A model generated the notes under the pieces. That model had not been told where the DNA came from and did not search any database. It was given only the letters and a program-made list of their open reading frames with translations. A DNA stretch of 29,601 nucleotides from Candidatus Hodarchaeota archaeon. GTDB lineage: Archaea > Asgardarchaeota > Heimdallarchaeia > Hodarchaeales > Hodarchaeaceae. A program made the translations under genes and the position numbers. Positions 23,507 through 29,601 of this stretch are shown here, piece after piece. Location of the stretch: the NCBI GenBank assembly GCA_016840305.1, contig JAEOSP010000215.1, forward strand, positions 1 to 29,601. Direction: 5' to 3'. The stretch's first letter is position 1; each line of letters opens with the position of its first letter.

Positions 23507-23653
23507 CTAAGGGGTTGGTATTCCAGCTATCGCGCTTGAAGTAAACTCATCAATAATTTGCTTTATAAGATCAAATTGATTTACAGATATTGCTAACGTA
23601 AGGAAAATAATTCCCAAGCCTAGCACAATAAAGGCTTTTGCATTACTTTTCAT
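23507..23653 (-). CDS. 48-residue membrane peptide upstream of polyferredoxin
   Basis: A short gene with ATG at 23651-23653 and AGAGGAA upstream. Its product begins MKSNAKAFIVLGLGIIFLTL, a basic end followed by one membrane helix, then a short acidic tail ending GIPTP. It lies 9 nt before the polyferredoxin start on the same strand, so the two are surely cotranscribed. It may be an accessory subunit or assembly factor of that electron carrier. No known family recognised. Confidence 0.7.
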   Translation of the reverse strand: MKSNAKAFIVLGLGIIFLTLAISVNQFDLIKQIIDEFTSSAIAGIPTP

Positions 23654-23689
23654 TTATAAAATTCCTCTGAAGGGTTAATAAAGATAGTA

Positions 23690-23747
23690 CTAACCTGTAC
23701 TGACGATTTTCGACTGACAGGCTAGTTCTTATTAAGTCTTGACTTAA
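23690..23747 (-). promoter_or_regulatory. Two inverted repeats flanking the likely promoter of the peptide-polyferredoxin operon
   Basis: TTAAGTC-TT-GACTTAA at 23732-23747 is a perfect 16-nt inverted repeat. A second, CTAACCTGT ... ACAGGCTAG (23690-23698 and 23717-23725, one mismatch), lies between it and the gene. A TATA-like CTTAATAAG on the minus strand overlaps the first repeat, about 75-90 nt before the start codon. This placement suits operators for a repressor or redox-sensing regulator. Confidence 0.45.
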
Positions 23748-23809
23748 CAATTAAAAATCATAACTAAGCAATCCAGAATTGTAACTTGCTTTTGCATGTG
23801 GATTGATTG

Positions 23810-25036
23810 TTAAAATCCCCAATCGCGACTTTTACTGAAACCATGAGCAATTGTTTGCAAATCCTTGAATCTTTTCAGGAAGGAGGGTCTTCTCAAGAAT
23901 TTAAAAACTAAATAAAACTTCTGTTTATTGTCCAATGTTGTTAAATCCCAACCGTTCACTAATTGACCGAAAGATTCCAATTCAGAAGGAGAGAAATTTG
24001 AGTAAAGAATTTTATGCGCTTTTTGAATTTCTGGATCCGAGTACGGATACGAATCACACTCTCTTTGGTATTCACTGAGTATCTCTTCAGTAAACTGCTG
24101 ATTCTTATGTGCATTAATAGCAGTTCTGCCAGCAAGCATACCTGAATGAATACCAATAGCAATTCCTCCATAAAATATCGAATTTGTCATTCCTGCTGCA
24201 TCTCCTGCAACCATGTAATTATCACAATACCTTTTTGGAATTGGTCCACACGCAGGGATCACTCCTGCGATTTCTTTCACGATATTACTACTTAAGATAT
24301 CTGGATTCTTCAAATACTGTAGAAATTGTTTTAGGATCCTTTTAGGCTTTGAAGCAGGATCAACTACTATTCCAACGTTTGTATGAGACTTTTTTGGAAA
24401 TACCCAGCCATAATGCATCTTTGGAAAGGTTTCAAAATCAAAATAGAAATCTAAAGCATCTGTATGAACTCCCTCAATCTTATACTCTACTCCTTGTACA
24501 TATTCAGAGGGAGGTTCTAACCCCATCATCTTTACACTATGGGCAGATGGTCCATCACATCCAATTACCAGAGGAGAAATATAAGTTTGATCATCTGTCT
24601 CAACTACCAATACATCGTCTTTTCTTTGAATAGATTTTACCTGTGAATTAAGTTTGATAGTTGCTCCATTGTTTTCAGCCTCTTTTGCGAGTACTTGATC
24701 GAATAATGGTCGATTTATGGTAACAGTTTTCAGTTTTGAAGTAGCTACACTGTTTTTCCCAAAGAAAAATCGTTGGAATAATACAGACCTTTCTAAAAAT
24801 GAATCTTGCCTTTGGAGCGTCAATGTTGATTCATCAAGCTGCTTTTTAACTGATGGCATATTTTCCAATGTCAATAATTTTTCTGTGGATATTCCTTCTC
24901 CACACGCAAGAGGGTTCCCGATTCCTGAATGTTCCTCTAGAATTAAGGTTTTCAAACCGCCATGTTTTGTTGTTGTTATAGATGTAGAAAGACCTGTTGG
25001 CCCACCACCAATGACGATTACATCATAATTGGTCAT
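23810..25036 (-). CDS. Geranylgeranyl reductase-family FAD-dependent oxidoreductase
   Basis: A 408-residue flavoprotein. The FAD-binding GGGPTGLSTSI is at the N-terminus, the family signature IGNPLACGEGIS at about 40-51, and the second FAD motif GDAAGMTNSIFYGGIAIGIHSG at about 277-298. Archaeal members reduce the double bonds of geranylgeranyl chains in membrane ether lipids, others reduce isoprenoid quinones or pigments. The substrate here is not fixed by sequence. ATG nine nt after GGAG. It lies upstream of the polyferredoxin unit on the same strand, which raises the idea that the polyferredoxin feeds it electrons. Confidence 0.9.
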   Translation of the reverse strand: MTNYDVIVIGGGPTGLSTSITTTKHGGLKTLILEEHSGIGNPLACGEGISTEKLLTLENMPSVKKQLDESTLTLQRQDSFLERSVLFQRFFFGKNSVATSKLKTVTINRPLFDQVLAKEAENNGATIKLNSQVKSIQRKDDVLVVETDDQTYISPLVIGCDGPSAHSVKMMGLEPPSEYVQGVEYKIEGVHTDALDFYFDFETFPKMHYGWVFPKKSHTNVGIVVDPASKPKRILKQFLQYLKNPDILSSNIVKEIAGVIPACGPIPKRYCDNYMVAGDAAGMTNSIFYGGIAIGIHSGMLAGRTAINAHKNQQFTEEILSEYQRECDSYPYSDPEIQKAHKILYSNFSPSELESFGQLVNGWDLTTLDNKQKFYLVFKFLRRPSFLKRFKDLQTIAHGFSKSRDWGF

Positions 25037-25190
25037 GCTTCTTTTCTCCTGAGCTATGAGTAGACGGAAGATAATTATTTTAATTCTTATCGTTTCGTTA
25101 CCCTGTACATTATAGAATTCGATTTTTTTTATAGAATTGATGAAAGTAAGAAAACGTTAAATTGATAGATGTCATATGAAAAATTATTAA

Positions 25191-25520
25191 ATGGGAAATC
25201 TAGTGTCAAACACACCTATACGAATTGGAAAATGTGCAGTTAAGACTCAAGGCAAATTACTTGTTCATTTGAGTGGAATTAACCTACCGAAAATAGGAGC
25301 AAGGGCTCTTATTAAGAAAGATGGCAAGGAGAAGTATATTGGGGAAGTGAGTGAAGCAATTGGATCTACCCAAAATCCTTGGATAGTTATTTCAGCAAAA
25401 AAAGCCCCTTTTGAAAGAGTGGCGGTAAATGATGTTATATACACTCAGGATGTGCTAAAACTAAAAAAGTCCAAAAAATATCGAGAGAGAAAGAAAACGG
25501 GAATGAAACGAAAGATATAA
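25191..25520 (+). CDS. gar1: H/ACA RNP protein Gar1
   Basis: A 109-residue protein of the H/ACA RNP that turns uridine into pseudouridine under guide RNA. It contributes to substrate release by binding Cbf5. The Gar1 beta-barrel pattern is visible: KCAVKTQGKLLVHLSGI, ARALIKKDGKEKYIGEVSEAIGSTQNPWIVI. The C-terminal tail is rich in Lys and Arg (KKSKKYRERKKTGMKRKI), in place of the Gly-Arg-rich tails of eukaryotic Gar1. The ATG has no clear Shine-Dalgarno. It lies upstream of rps8e (88 nt gap), a common archaeal neighbour pair outside the window's other RNP genes. Confidence 0.88.
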   Translation: MGNLVSNTPIRIGKCAVKTQGKLLVHLSGINLPKIGARALIKKDGKEKYIGEVSEAIGSTQNPWIVISAKKAPFERVAVNDVIYTQDVLKLKKSKKYRERKKTGMKRKI

Positions 25521-25608
25521 GTCTAAGTTATTTTGCCCAAATATTGAAGAAGCAAAAATTGATGGCTTTCTAATGAACTCTAACGATCAATATTAAGAGG
25601 AAAATAAA

Positions 25609-25986
25609 TTGGCACGATCACAAAAGCGGTCTGTACGGAAACCTAGCGGTGGAAGATATCATACTGCAATTAAAAAGAAGAAGCGGGACTTAGCAAGACC
25701 CCCATCTCTCACTATGCTTGGAGAACAAAGAAAAAAGAACATTCGTACTCGCGGTGGAAATCGAAAAATTAGACTCCTTGCCCAGAAATATGCCAATTTA
25801 ACAGTTACTGGGAAAAAGAAATCTGAGAAAGTAGAAATTATTGATGTTGAAGAAAATTCAGCAAATCGAGATTTTGCTAGACGTAAGATTATAACCAAGG
25901 GTGCTGTTATTGAAACAGCAAAGGGAAGAGCAAGAGTTACGAGTCGACCTGGACAAAGCGGAACTGTAGATGCTATATTAATATAA
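25609..25986 (+). CDS. rps8e: 30S ribosomal protein S8e
   Basis: A 125-residue ribosomal protein of the S8e family: the basic start [26 protein letters not shown], then [12 protein letters not shown], and the closing [30 protein letters not shown] are typical. The start codon is TTG, with AGAGG eight nt upstream, showing that TTG is a normal start in this genome even for ribosomal proteins. It has the short archaeal form without eukaryotic insertions. Confidence 0.95.
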   Translation: MARSQKRSVRKPSGGRYHTAIKKKKRDLARPPSLTMLGEQRKKNIRTRGGNRKIRLLAQKYANLTVTGKKKSEKVEIIDVEENSANRDFARRKIITKGAVIETAKGRARVTSRPGQSGTVDAILI

Positions 25987-26064
25987 TCTATTTCTAATTT
26001 TATGAGGGGGACAGAAATCAGTAGGATATTTGTCGGTTTATGAAATAAAAAGTAGGTTTTAATT

Positions 26065-27375
26065 ATGTCATTTGTCACAGATATTTTTAGAGGTCACAAG
26101 TTCTCAATCGTAATGCTTTACATCGCTACATTCACCATGCGTTTTGCAGCTTATTTAGCTATTGCTCTTCTTAGCTATATGGTTGATGCAACTCCAAGAG
26201 CCTTTGTTATTGCATTCTATTCACTTACTGAAATATTAACAGTTTCCTTTTTTGGAGTAAGCGCAGATCGAAAAGGGCGAAGACCTGTTCTGATTGTTTC
26301 TCATTTATTAACAACCATTGGTGTTGCATTATTCGCAATATTAGCATTTAATCAAGGAGCGGTCGAAACTAAAGATATTTTTATAATTTTAGTCGTTTAC
26401 TTTCCATTAATGGGTATTTTAGGTGCTGGTGCAGCATCTAAGGTAGCTTCCACGATGACTATGATTGCTGATGAATCCACTATTGAAACCAGAGCCCAAT
26501 ATATGGGTTTTTTTGATTTAGCTACTCTTGGAGGGTTTGCAGCTGGATTAGCTACAGGACATGTACTTCAAGCAGCACTAGAAGTTGAGATTGGAATTTC
26601 GTTCATAATAGCTGTAATTGTTGTAGTTATATCATTAATAATGGTTTATTATTTTGTTGATGAAACATTAAATCCAGAAGAACTCGCAAAAGCTCAAGAA
26701 AATGAAATTAAGAACTCAGAATTCCTAACACGGGTTTTACATGTAGTAAGAACAAATAAAGATCTGCAGAAAATTCTTCCAGTATATGTACCAATGATCA
26801 GTTTATATGGATTACTTGTAGCATATGCAAAAGAACTGGCTGAGGATGAATTGGGGGGTGGTATTAGTTCAGATTTGATTCTTGTTGCTATCATCTTAGG
26901 AACGACAATGGGAGTTTCAATGCTTCTTTCAGGAAAATTGAGTGATACGAAATTAGTGCGACGGCCATTTATTATAATCGGATTAATATCCCTAGCAATT
27001 CTTATTATCTTATTTAGACTCTTTTCGGCAGAAGCAGGTGGTGAAGGATCATTTGCTGGCTTATTAACTTATTGGCCTGCTACAGCACTACTTGGATTTG
27101 GAGTAGGTATGTTTCCACCTGCAATTTTAGCTTATTTAACCGACATATCAAGAAAAGATACCCGCGGAACAATGTTTGGTGTTTATAGTGTCATATTTGG
27201 ATCAGGAATGATCATTGGACCTTTATTAGGATCTTTTTTTGCTGAGATAGGCAGGATTTATGATGCAGAGATATGGGGTTTAGTTATAGCAGTAGTCTTG
27301 TTGGTCTTACTATCCTCCATAGGAACATTATTCATTGAGGAAAAAGCTAAAGATTCAATTGACTTTATAGCCTAA
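26065..27375 (+). CDS. Major facilitator superfamily transporter
   Basis: A 436-residue polytopic membrane protein with about 12 helices in two halves. The MFS motif A appears after the second helix as GVSADRKGRRPVL, and a related KLSDTKLVRRPF follows in the second half. A cytosolic stretch of about 45 residues (~205-245) separates the halves. Glycine-rich helices (GILGAGAASKVASTMTM) are usual for the family. The substrate cannot be read from sequence. ATG start with AGGT upstream. The DedA-family gene follows after 33 nt on the same strand. Confidence 0.92.
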   Translation: MSFVTDIFRGHKFSIVMLYIATFTMRFAAYLAIALLSYMVDATPRAFVIAFYSLTEILTVSFFGVSADRKGRRPVLIVSHLLTTIGVALFAILAFNQGAVETKDIFIILVVYFPLMGILGAGAASKVASTMTMIADESTIETRAQYMGFFDLATLGGFAAGLATGHVLQAALEVEIGISFIIAVIVVVISLIMVYYFVDETLNPEELAKAQENEIKNSEFLTRVLHVVRTNKDLQKILPVYVPMISLYGLLVAYAKELAEDELGGGISSDLILVAIILGTTMGVSMLLSGKLSDTKLVRRPFIIIGLISLAILIILFRLFSAEAGGEGSFAGLLTYWPATALLGFGVGMFPPAILAYLTDISRKDTRGTMFGVYSVIFGSGMIIGPLLGSFFAEIGRIYDAEIWGLVIAVVLLVLLSSIGTLFIEEKAKDSIDFIA

Positions 27376-27408
27376 CATGCTATTGAATATAAATTTTGGC
27401 GATTTCTC

Positions 27409-28107
27409 TTGGTAGATATACTTCTGGACCTTGTTCATTTTCTTCAAGACATTATAATACAATTTGGCCCATTTGGGTTAATTTTAGCAATGATTTTACA
27501 ATCCTTAATCTCACCAATACCTTCAGAATTACTCCTATCCATTGCAGGAGCGGCGTATATTGAATCTTTTGGATTATATGAAGGTTTTGTCATCGCTTTT
27601 GTAGCATCTTTTATCGGATCCATAATTGGGGCTATGATTTGTTATTATATTGGATTTTATTTTCAATCGTGGCTTGAGAAACGCATTACAATGAAAGAAT
27701 TAGAAACTTTTTCACAATTTATTGACAATTATGGTATTTGGGCAATTATAATTACTCGTTTGACTCCTTTTATTCCATTTGATGCTATTTCATATGTAGC
27801 AGGATTTGTTAAACTTAAAAAACGGGATTTCATAATAGGAACGATATTCGGTTTGGTACCACGAATTAGTTTTTATTTATTAATTGGTTCAGAGGTTGTA
27901 GACCTTGTTGAAGAAGATCTTACGCTTGGGTTGATAGTCTTTGTAATTATAATAATTATTCTCTTTGGTTTAATGTTTATAATTGAACGTATCTTAGCAA
28001 AAATGCAAAACAAAGTTGAAAAGCAGGATATACAATCCTTTCCGTCTTCGGGCAACACCGATCGTACTAATGACGAAAATCATCGCAGTGAACGTAAAAA
28101 CCTATAA
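27409..28107 (+). CDS. DedA/VTT-family membrane protein
   Basis: A 232-residue protein with about five hydrophobic segments. The family features are present: IQFGPFGLILAMILQSLISPIPSELLLSIAGA, the Gly-rich reentrant region IGSIIGAMICYYIGFY and ITRLTPFIPFDAISYVAGFVKL. DedA/VTT proteins are linked to scrambling or recycling of lipids, among them the polyprenyl phosphate carriers in bacteria. A polar tail of ~40 residues follows the last helix. The start is TTG at 27409 with GGCGAT upstream. Likely cotranscribed with the MFS gene. Confidence 0.9.
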   Translation: MVDILLDLVHFLQDIIIQFGPFGLILAMILQSLISPIPSELLLSIAGAAYIESFGLYEGFVIAFVASFIGSIIGAMICYYIGFYFQSWLEKRITMKELETFSQFIDNYGIWAIIITRLTPFIPFDAISYVAGFVKLKKRDFIIGTIFGLVPRISFYLLIGSEVVDLVEEDLTLGLIVFVIIIIILFGLMFIIERILAKMQNKVEKQDIQSFPSSGNTDRTNDENHRSERKNL

Positions 28108-28359
28108 ATCTATGATATACTCAATCTTTGAACAGTTGTTAGGAGCTTTAGACATAGATGTGGAGTAAGTGGGTCTGGACAGAGAAATAATAAATGAGCA
28201 TTTAAAGCGCGATTTCCTAGATATTTACAACTTTTTGAATTTCCTGAAAAGAAACCTTTTTGATTTTTAAACTATAAATCTAGATGTTTATTATATACTT
28301 ACCATTTGAAGGTATTGACAGAAATAATCCTTTGCGAATATTAGTAGGTGTTCGATTTA
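28108..28359 (+). promoter_or_regulatory. Intergenic region with putative TATA box for the last gene
   Basis: A 252-nt spacer. TTTATTATATACTT at 28287-28300 is a good TATA element about 65 nt before the GTG start of the last gene, leaving a leader near 40 nt that ends with AGGTG. The first 150 nt show no reading frame, RNA gene or strong hairpin that I can support. Confidence 0.45.
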
Positions 28360-29601
28360 GTGGAATTACACGATGAGGTAACAAGAAGACGATCAAAACT
28401 TGATCTAGAACATGAAATTGAGGACTGGCTATCTTTGGATCATTTTCCAGATGATACAAGGGTGAATTTGACCTTGCCTGGTCGTAGATTCATTTTTCAA
28501 AATGTAAGGATGCAAAAAGCTTTAGGACCAGTAGTAAGCCGTACACAATGGTCTAGGTATAGATCGAATCCTGAAATGACGATTCCATTGTCAACACTTC
28601 GGATTTTAGTTGATAATGCGCGAGAACTCTTTATGACTTCGTTTACAGTGACTACGATAGGTAATAAAAAGATACAGCTCCCAATTAAGTTACCAATCAA
28701 GACCAGAAGTAATTCTCTTGCAAAGCTTTTAGCCCTTCTTACATTGTCAAAAAATGTTTTCCTGACTGGAACGTATCAAACTGATCAACAGGGCAAAATC
28801 AAAAACCTGATTGAGACATTTGATTCCGTTTTTGATGTTAATTTATGTCCTGATGGTGAAATTGCTCAAAACCAAAGAGGTTTTTATGTTAAAATTCCTA
28901 CATCAATATGTGCTGCAATTGTAAAAGCCTTTACTGGTGATTATCAAGCAAGTTTTCCTCAAATCATATTATCCGTCTCTAAATGCAAAGATGAGCAAGA
29001 TATACTCGATTTTGTTACAACATGGTTGAAATTTTCTCGTTTATATCGTTTTGAAGGAAATGAAGAGACATTATTCATGTTTAGGTACAATGATGAGACA
29101 AGAGAAATTGTGAAACTGATTGACAAACTAGGAGTTAAATATGAGACAGCCTCCATCTGGGATCGTGGCACTGTTGTTCCTGTTTATCGTATTCCTAACG
29201 TTGCCGATAATAAAGTAATATTGGATTCTCTTTCATTAGTTTCTAGGTTGAAAGCTAAAATAACAAACCAAGAAGCACGCATAGAGGAATTAGAGGCAAT
29301 TAAAGAAGGTCTCGAAGTAGAAATAGAAGGAACAACTGAAAAAGCTCATGAGAAACTTTCTTGGTCACGTGCTATAGATGAACGTCTTGCAGATGATCTT
29401 ACAGATAAGTTAAATGAATTTGAGAGAATTTTAGTTGATACTAGAAAAGAGAATGAAGATCTTAAACGTATTCTTCGGGATAGAGGTATTATTTCTCCCA
29501 AAGAATTAATGCTTGAGGAGACTCCTGATGATACTACTCTTTCCTCCGATATGGCTCAATTAAGAGATGAAGTAAATCAACTCAAAGACCGATTAGCTAA
29601 C
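28360..29601 (+). CDS. Possible LAGLIDADG-like fold protein with coiled-coil tail, 3' end missing
   Basis: 414 codons are read to the right edge without a stop. Residues ~75-265 resemble a homing-endonuclease/WhiA-type fold: IPLSTLRILVDNA, IKLPIKTRSNSLAKLLALLTLSKNVFLTG, GKIKNLIETFDSVFDV, then VKIPTSICAAIVKAF and a second repeat. The motif helix reads LAKLLALLT, without the acidic residue that cleaves DNA, so an enzyme seems unlikely. From ~285 on it is a long charged coiled coil (RLKAKITNQEARIEELEAIK and onward). GTG at 28360 lies nine nt after AGGTG; a GTG at 28348 would add four residues. Function unknown; DNA binding with oligomerisation is a guess. Confidence 0.6.
   Translation, partial: MELHDEVTRRRSKLDLEHEIEDWLSLDHFPDDTRVNLTLPGRRFIFQNVRMQKALGPVVSRTQWSRYRSNPEMTIPLSTLRILVDNARELFMTSFTVTTIGNKKIQLPIKLPIKTRSNSLAKLLALLTLSKNVFLTGTYQTDQQGKIKNLIETFDSVFDVNLCPDGEIAQNQRGFYVKIPTSICAAIVKAFTGDYQASFPQIILSVSKCKDEQDILDFVTTWLKFSRLYRFEGNEETLFMFRYNDETREIVKLIDKLGVKYETASIWDRGTVVPVYRIPNVADNKVILDSLSLVSRLKAKITNQEARIEELEAIKEGLEVEIEGTTEKAHEKLSWSRAIDERLADDLTDKLNEFERILVDTRKENEDLKRILRDRGIISPKELMLEETPDDTTLSSDMAQLRDEVNQLKDRLAN

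Noticed and set aside
24349..25028. Plus-strand frames of 94 and 103 residues
   Set aside because: They are antisense to the GGR-family gene and have no family features.
25659..26078. 139-residue minus-strand frame
   Set aside because: It is antisense to rps8e; the Phe/Leu-rich product is what lysine codons give on the other strand.
28108..28286. Possible C/D box sRNA between DedA and the last gene
   Set aside because: No convincing C box plus D box pair at suitable spacing was found.
1..29601. CRISPR array, rRNA, insertion sequence or prophage
   Set aside because: No regular spaced repeats, rRNA signature, transposase or phage gene was seen on either strand.

Overview
The window is archaeal and AT-rich. 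It carries many information-processing genes that bacteria lack: Nop5, fibrillarin, Gar1, TFS, Spt4, Rpb7/RpoE, an Rpb8/RpoG homologue, an Sm-like protein, tRNA-splicing endonuclease, Kae1, Bud32, S24e, S27ae, S8e and an RPA32-like protein. It also has F420 (CofE) and isoprenoid-lipid (geranylgeranyl reductase family) genes. An Rpb8 homologue, a TRAP-beta-like membrane protein, a Get3 with a CxxC pair, an AN1 zinc finger and a coiled-coil/polyproline protein together suggest an Asgard archaeon, perhaps of the Heimdallarchaeia side. That placement is inference; no rRNA is present to settle it. Start codons are ATG, GTG and often TTG, with Shine-Dalgarno sequences of the GGAGG/GGTGA type.

Layout. 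1-3.3 kb: 5' part of NAD(P)HX epimerase (minus), a divergent membrane GT2 glycosyltransferase, then a minus-strand operon of ribbon-helix-helix regulator, M50 membrane protease and membrane-anchored AN1 zinc finger. 3.3-8.2 kb: nop5-fibrillarin, convergent TFS, a small OB-like protein, Sm-like protein-rpoG-tRNA-Leu(GAG), and cis-prenyltransferase. 8.2-12.5 kb: a long minus-strand operon read as rpoE, spt4, GTP-dependent dephospho-CoA kinase, rps24e, rps27ae, kae1, bud32, PAC2-family protein. 12.6-15.1 kb: membrane pyrophosphatase of the K+-independent proton-pump type. 15.4-17.2 kb: ndk-rpa2, convergent with endA.

17.2-19.5 kb holds the most eukaryote-like content: a TRAP-beta-like protein divergent from Get3, followed by a convergent protein made of a short coiled coil, about 130 residues of Pro/Ala-rich sequence and a C-terminal amphipathic helix. 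That order resembles eukaryotic actin nucleation-promoting factors and CCDC53. 19.5-21.2 kb: dihydropteroate synthase-like protein and CofE, overlapping. 21.5-22.5 kb: a KaiC/RecA-like protein without a Walker A motif and a small zinc-finger protein. 22.6-25.0 kb: NapH-like polyferredoxin, a 48-residue membrane peptide, and a GGR-family flavoprotein, with palindromes upstream of the peptide gene. 25.2-28.1 kb: gar1, rps8e, an MFS transporter and a DedA-family protein. The window ends inside a gene with a possible LAGLIDADG-like fold and a coiled-coil tail.

No rRNA, CRISPR array, insertion sequence or prophage was seen. Domain names come from reading motifs by eye; no database search was run.
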